From positions 1 through 52,344 of the forward strand of contig JAKTTS010000044.1 of assembly GCA_030560485.1 (NCBI GenBank): a stretch of 52,344 nucleotides of DNA, read 5' to 3'. The position numbers and the translations under genes were made by a program. Numbering within the stretch: the stretch's first letter is position 1; each line of letters begins with the position of its first letter. Under the pieces are notes generated by a model. The model did not search any database and was not told the origin of the DNA. It worked only from the letters and a program-made list of their open reading frames with translations. Positions 50,829 through 52,344 of this stretch are shown here, one piece after another. The DNA is from Ascoidea tarda (nom. inval.). Lineage: Eukaryota; Ascomycota; Saccharomycetes; Ascoideales; Ascoideaceae.

Positions 50829-51011
50829 TTTTAGCCAACAAAAGTAGGTAGCAAGCACCAATGACAAAATACAAAATGACAATTAAATTCAATTTGAATA
50901 ATCTCAAAAACAAGCTCAATAAAAAATTTCCCAAAGAACTGAAAAAAAGAGAAAGGAGACCCAGAAGAAGGGTCTCAAAACTTTGTTATTTTCACTTACG
51001 GAAACATGACA

Positions 51012-51028
51012 ACGGATAGAGAATCCGT
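51012..51028. promoter_or_regulatory. CGG-N9-CCG inverted repeat
   Basis: ACGGAT-AGAGA-ATCCGT, perfect 6-bp arms, fits the inverted CGG...CCG sites of Zn2Cys6 regulators. It lies between POL5 and ATP15; the factor is unknown. Confidence 0.4.
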
Positions 51029-51045
51029 ATATAATCCGCTGTATG

Positions 51046-51055
51046 ATCACATGAT
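51046..51055 (+). promoter_or_regulatory. Cbf1-type E-box upstream of ATP15
   Basis: ATCACATGAT fits RTCACRTG plus the trailing A of the yeast Cbf1 site; 148 bp before the ATP15 ATG. Confidence 0.45.
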
Positions 51056-51202
51056 CTTATTCCATGGCTTTTGATTGGTCTGCTTCAGTTCCTTCCAAGT
51101 GATGGAAATATCAGAGGGTTGGAGTTAAACAAATCCTGTAGAATATTCTCATATTACTGAAAATTTCTTAGGTACCATAAAGAATTATTCAAACACATCA
51201 AA

Positions 51203-51455
51203 ATGTCTTCCTGGAAAAAAGCTGGTTTCTCGTATGTGGTGATTATTTGTTTGCTGAATTTTTTGCAAAGCAATTACTAACTATCAATATATTAGATTTA
51301 ACAAATATCTTGCTATTTCTGCTGAAACTCTTCGTTCAGTTCTTAAACAAGATTTGAAAGCTGAAGCTGCACGTCGTGGTTTGACTGAAGCTAGAGCTAC
51401 CAAATATTCTGGTGGTTTTCCAGCTGAAACAAAACCACTATCACTTTCAAAATAA
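51203..51455 (+). CDS. ATP15: F1-ATP synthase epsilon subunit, spliced (join 51203..51231, 51296..51455)
   Basis: 62 residues, the same length as S. cerevisiae Atp15. Exon 1 encodes MSSWKKAGFS with the Ser codon split (TC before the intron, A after it), and exon 2 continues FNKYLAISAETLRSVLK. The family signature is W(R/K)KAG(I/F)S then YL..SA..LR..LK, all present. It is a small subunit of the central stalk of mitochondrial ATP synthase. As in other fungi it has no long presequence. The C-terminal TKPLSLSK resembles the yeast end TPITK. Too short and too interrupted for automatic ORF calling. Confidence 0.94.
51232..51295 (+). other. ATP15: Intron in ATP15 (64 bp)
   Basis: GTATGT donor at 51232-51237, TACTAAC at 51275-51281, ATTAG acceptor ending at 51295; branch A to acceptor 15 nt; phase 2. 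Confidence 0.92.
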
Positions 51456-52344
51456 TTTGATGATATCTACCGAAAATATTTTTAAACAATTTTACTTCAA
51501 CATCTCAATTTCATGACTATATTAATTATGTTTGGTTGGTGAACTTTATAAAAATTTTATAAAAAATATGGTAAATTGTTTTTCTTATTTGTTACTTTAT
51601 TTTAAATAAAGTGCATTCCCGGTATTATTTAGAATTAATTTAAACACTAAATCCAAATTTATTAATATTCATATTTTCTCTATAAAATATTTCTGATTGA
51701 TTTTTGTAGGCAAAATTTGAATTAAAACAATTGAAAATAAAAAAGGATTAATGATTAAGAACAAGTTAAAATTATCAAAGTTATAACTATCTCTTGACAC
51801 TCAAAACAATTGAATTTTAATTGAAACTGTCAAATTTCAATTTTTCTAATTGAATAAATAAAGCAAAAAATTTCTTTTAAGTACAATTGCAAAAATTTAG
51901 AGTAAAGAAATTGTAAGAAGCCAATTTTGGTTTGAATAATTTTTTTTTTTACTAACTTCTAACCATTAAAAAATAACAATCTAGTATTTGAAACTATAAA
52001 TTAACACATCAAACAGACAAAAAAGTAAGCGGTTCAAATAAAAAAAATTAACCACATACTCTTGTAATGAAAATTATTTCAAATTTTTTAAGTAAGCAGG
52101 TGTTTGCATTGAAACTATTTTATTGATAGCAATTTTCAAATTTGAAAAATATTGTTATCTAAATATTTACGACTAAGAAAAAAACTCAATAAAATAGTAA
52201 AAATAAGATGTTTAAATATTGAAAACCAATGCCATAAATTTTTCAAACCCAAAAGAAACCACTCATGTTAGAAAGCTAACGCACAACGTATGCACAAGTA
52301 CAGCGCCCCTACAGCTTTCCTGTTTATGAAAACAATTTCAGATT
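51456..52344. other. Terminal intergenic stretch
   Basis: AT-rich, with T10 and A7 runs and no frame above about 50 codons. A TACTAAC at 51950-51956 preceded by GTAAGA at 51912 has no coding exon on either side. No RNA gene recognised. The last 80 bp are more GC-rich and may belong to the promoter of a gene beyond the window. Confidence 0.5.

Larger units (their letters stand above)
50829..51202. other. Divergent promoter region, POL5 and ATP15
   Basis: Holds a perfect inverted repeat ACGGAT-AGAGA-ATCCGT and an ATCACATGAT E-box (separate entries), and TGAAAATTTC at about 51158-51167, near the RRPE element of ribosome-biogenesis genes, which would suit POL5. Confidence 0.55.

Noticed and set aside
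51912-51984. Possible intron (GTAAGA ... TACTAAC ... TAG) in the last intergenic stretch
   Set aside because: Neither side gives a plausible coding exon; AT-rich DNA yields such matches by chance.

Overview
This window is nuclear DNA from an AT-rich budding yeast (Saccharomycotina). The evidence is compact, mostly intronless genes that match yeast families, short introns with GTAAGT or GTATGT donors and TACTAAC branch points, and asparagine-rich tracts. Reading CDC53, LYS20/21, YME1 and the PBP2-like gene by eye I found no in-frame CTG codon. A few occur in faster-evolving genes such as SPC105. Avoidance of CTG is typical of lineages where CUG was reassigned or is unstable (CUG-Ser1, CUG-Ser2 including Ascoidea and Saccharomycopsis, CUG-Ala). 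The window cannot fix the species, and proteins here are read with CUG as leucine.

Left part (1-24.5 kb): the 3' end of a small heat-shock protein, cullin CDC53, homocitrate synthase LYS20/21, a drug/metabolite-type transporter, a large SNF2 ATPase whose ATG lies in a tiny upstream exon, a zinc-less MDR oxidoreductase, the kinetochore scaffold SPC105, the mitochondrial DEAD-box helicase MSS116, a spliced U5 snRNP 40K WD-repeat protein, and the spliced F1-ATPase inhibitor INH1.

Middle part (24.5-36.3 kb): a class 3 lipase, a mitochondrial protein of the K+/H+-exchange-related family, the 25-residue ribosomal protein gene RPL41, a RING protein, the i-AAA protease YME1, and the condensin kleisin BRN1.

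About 36.3-42.0 kb is a gene-poor island. It holds a decayed hAT DNA transposon (38643-41398) with 14-bp inverted ends and 8-bp target-site duplications, and perhaps an old LTR fragment. It is followed by an unrecognised His/Pro-rich protein gene, a GC-richer intergenic block that folds into several perfect hairpins and ends in a T run (possible RNA gene), a triple-KH protein (PBP2-like), POL5, and the spliced F1-ATPase epsilon subunit ATP15. The last 0.9 kb shows no gene.

The genes do not form one pathway. Several serve mitochondria (MSS116, INH1, YME1, ATP15, the exchange-related protein). Three of these (MSS116, INH1, ATP15) have a Cbf1-type E-box upstream, which may reflect shared control. 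Several apparent ORFs open on TTG or GTG only because the frame stays open upstream; I moved those to the first sensible ATG or to a spliced upstream exon.
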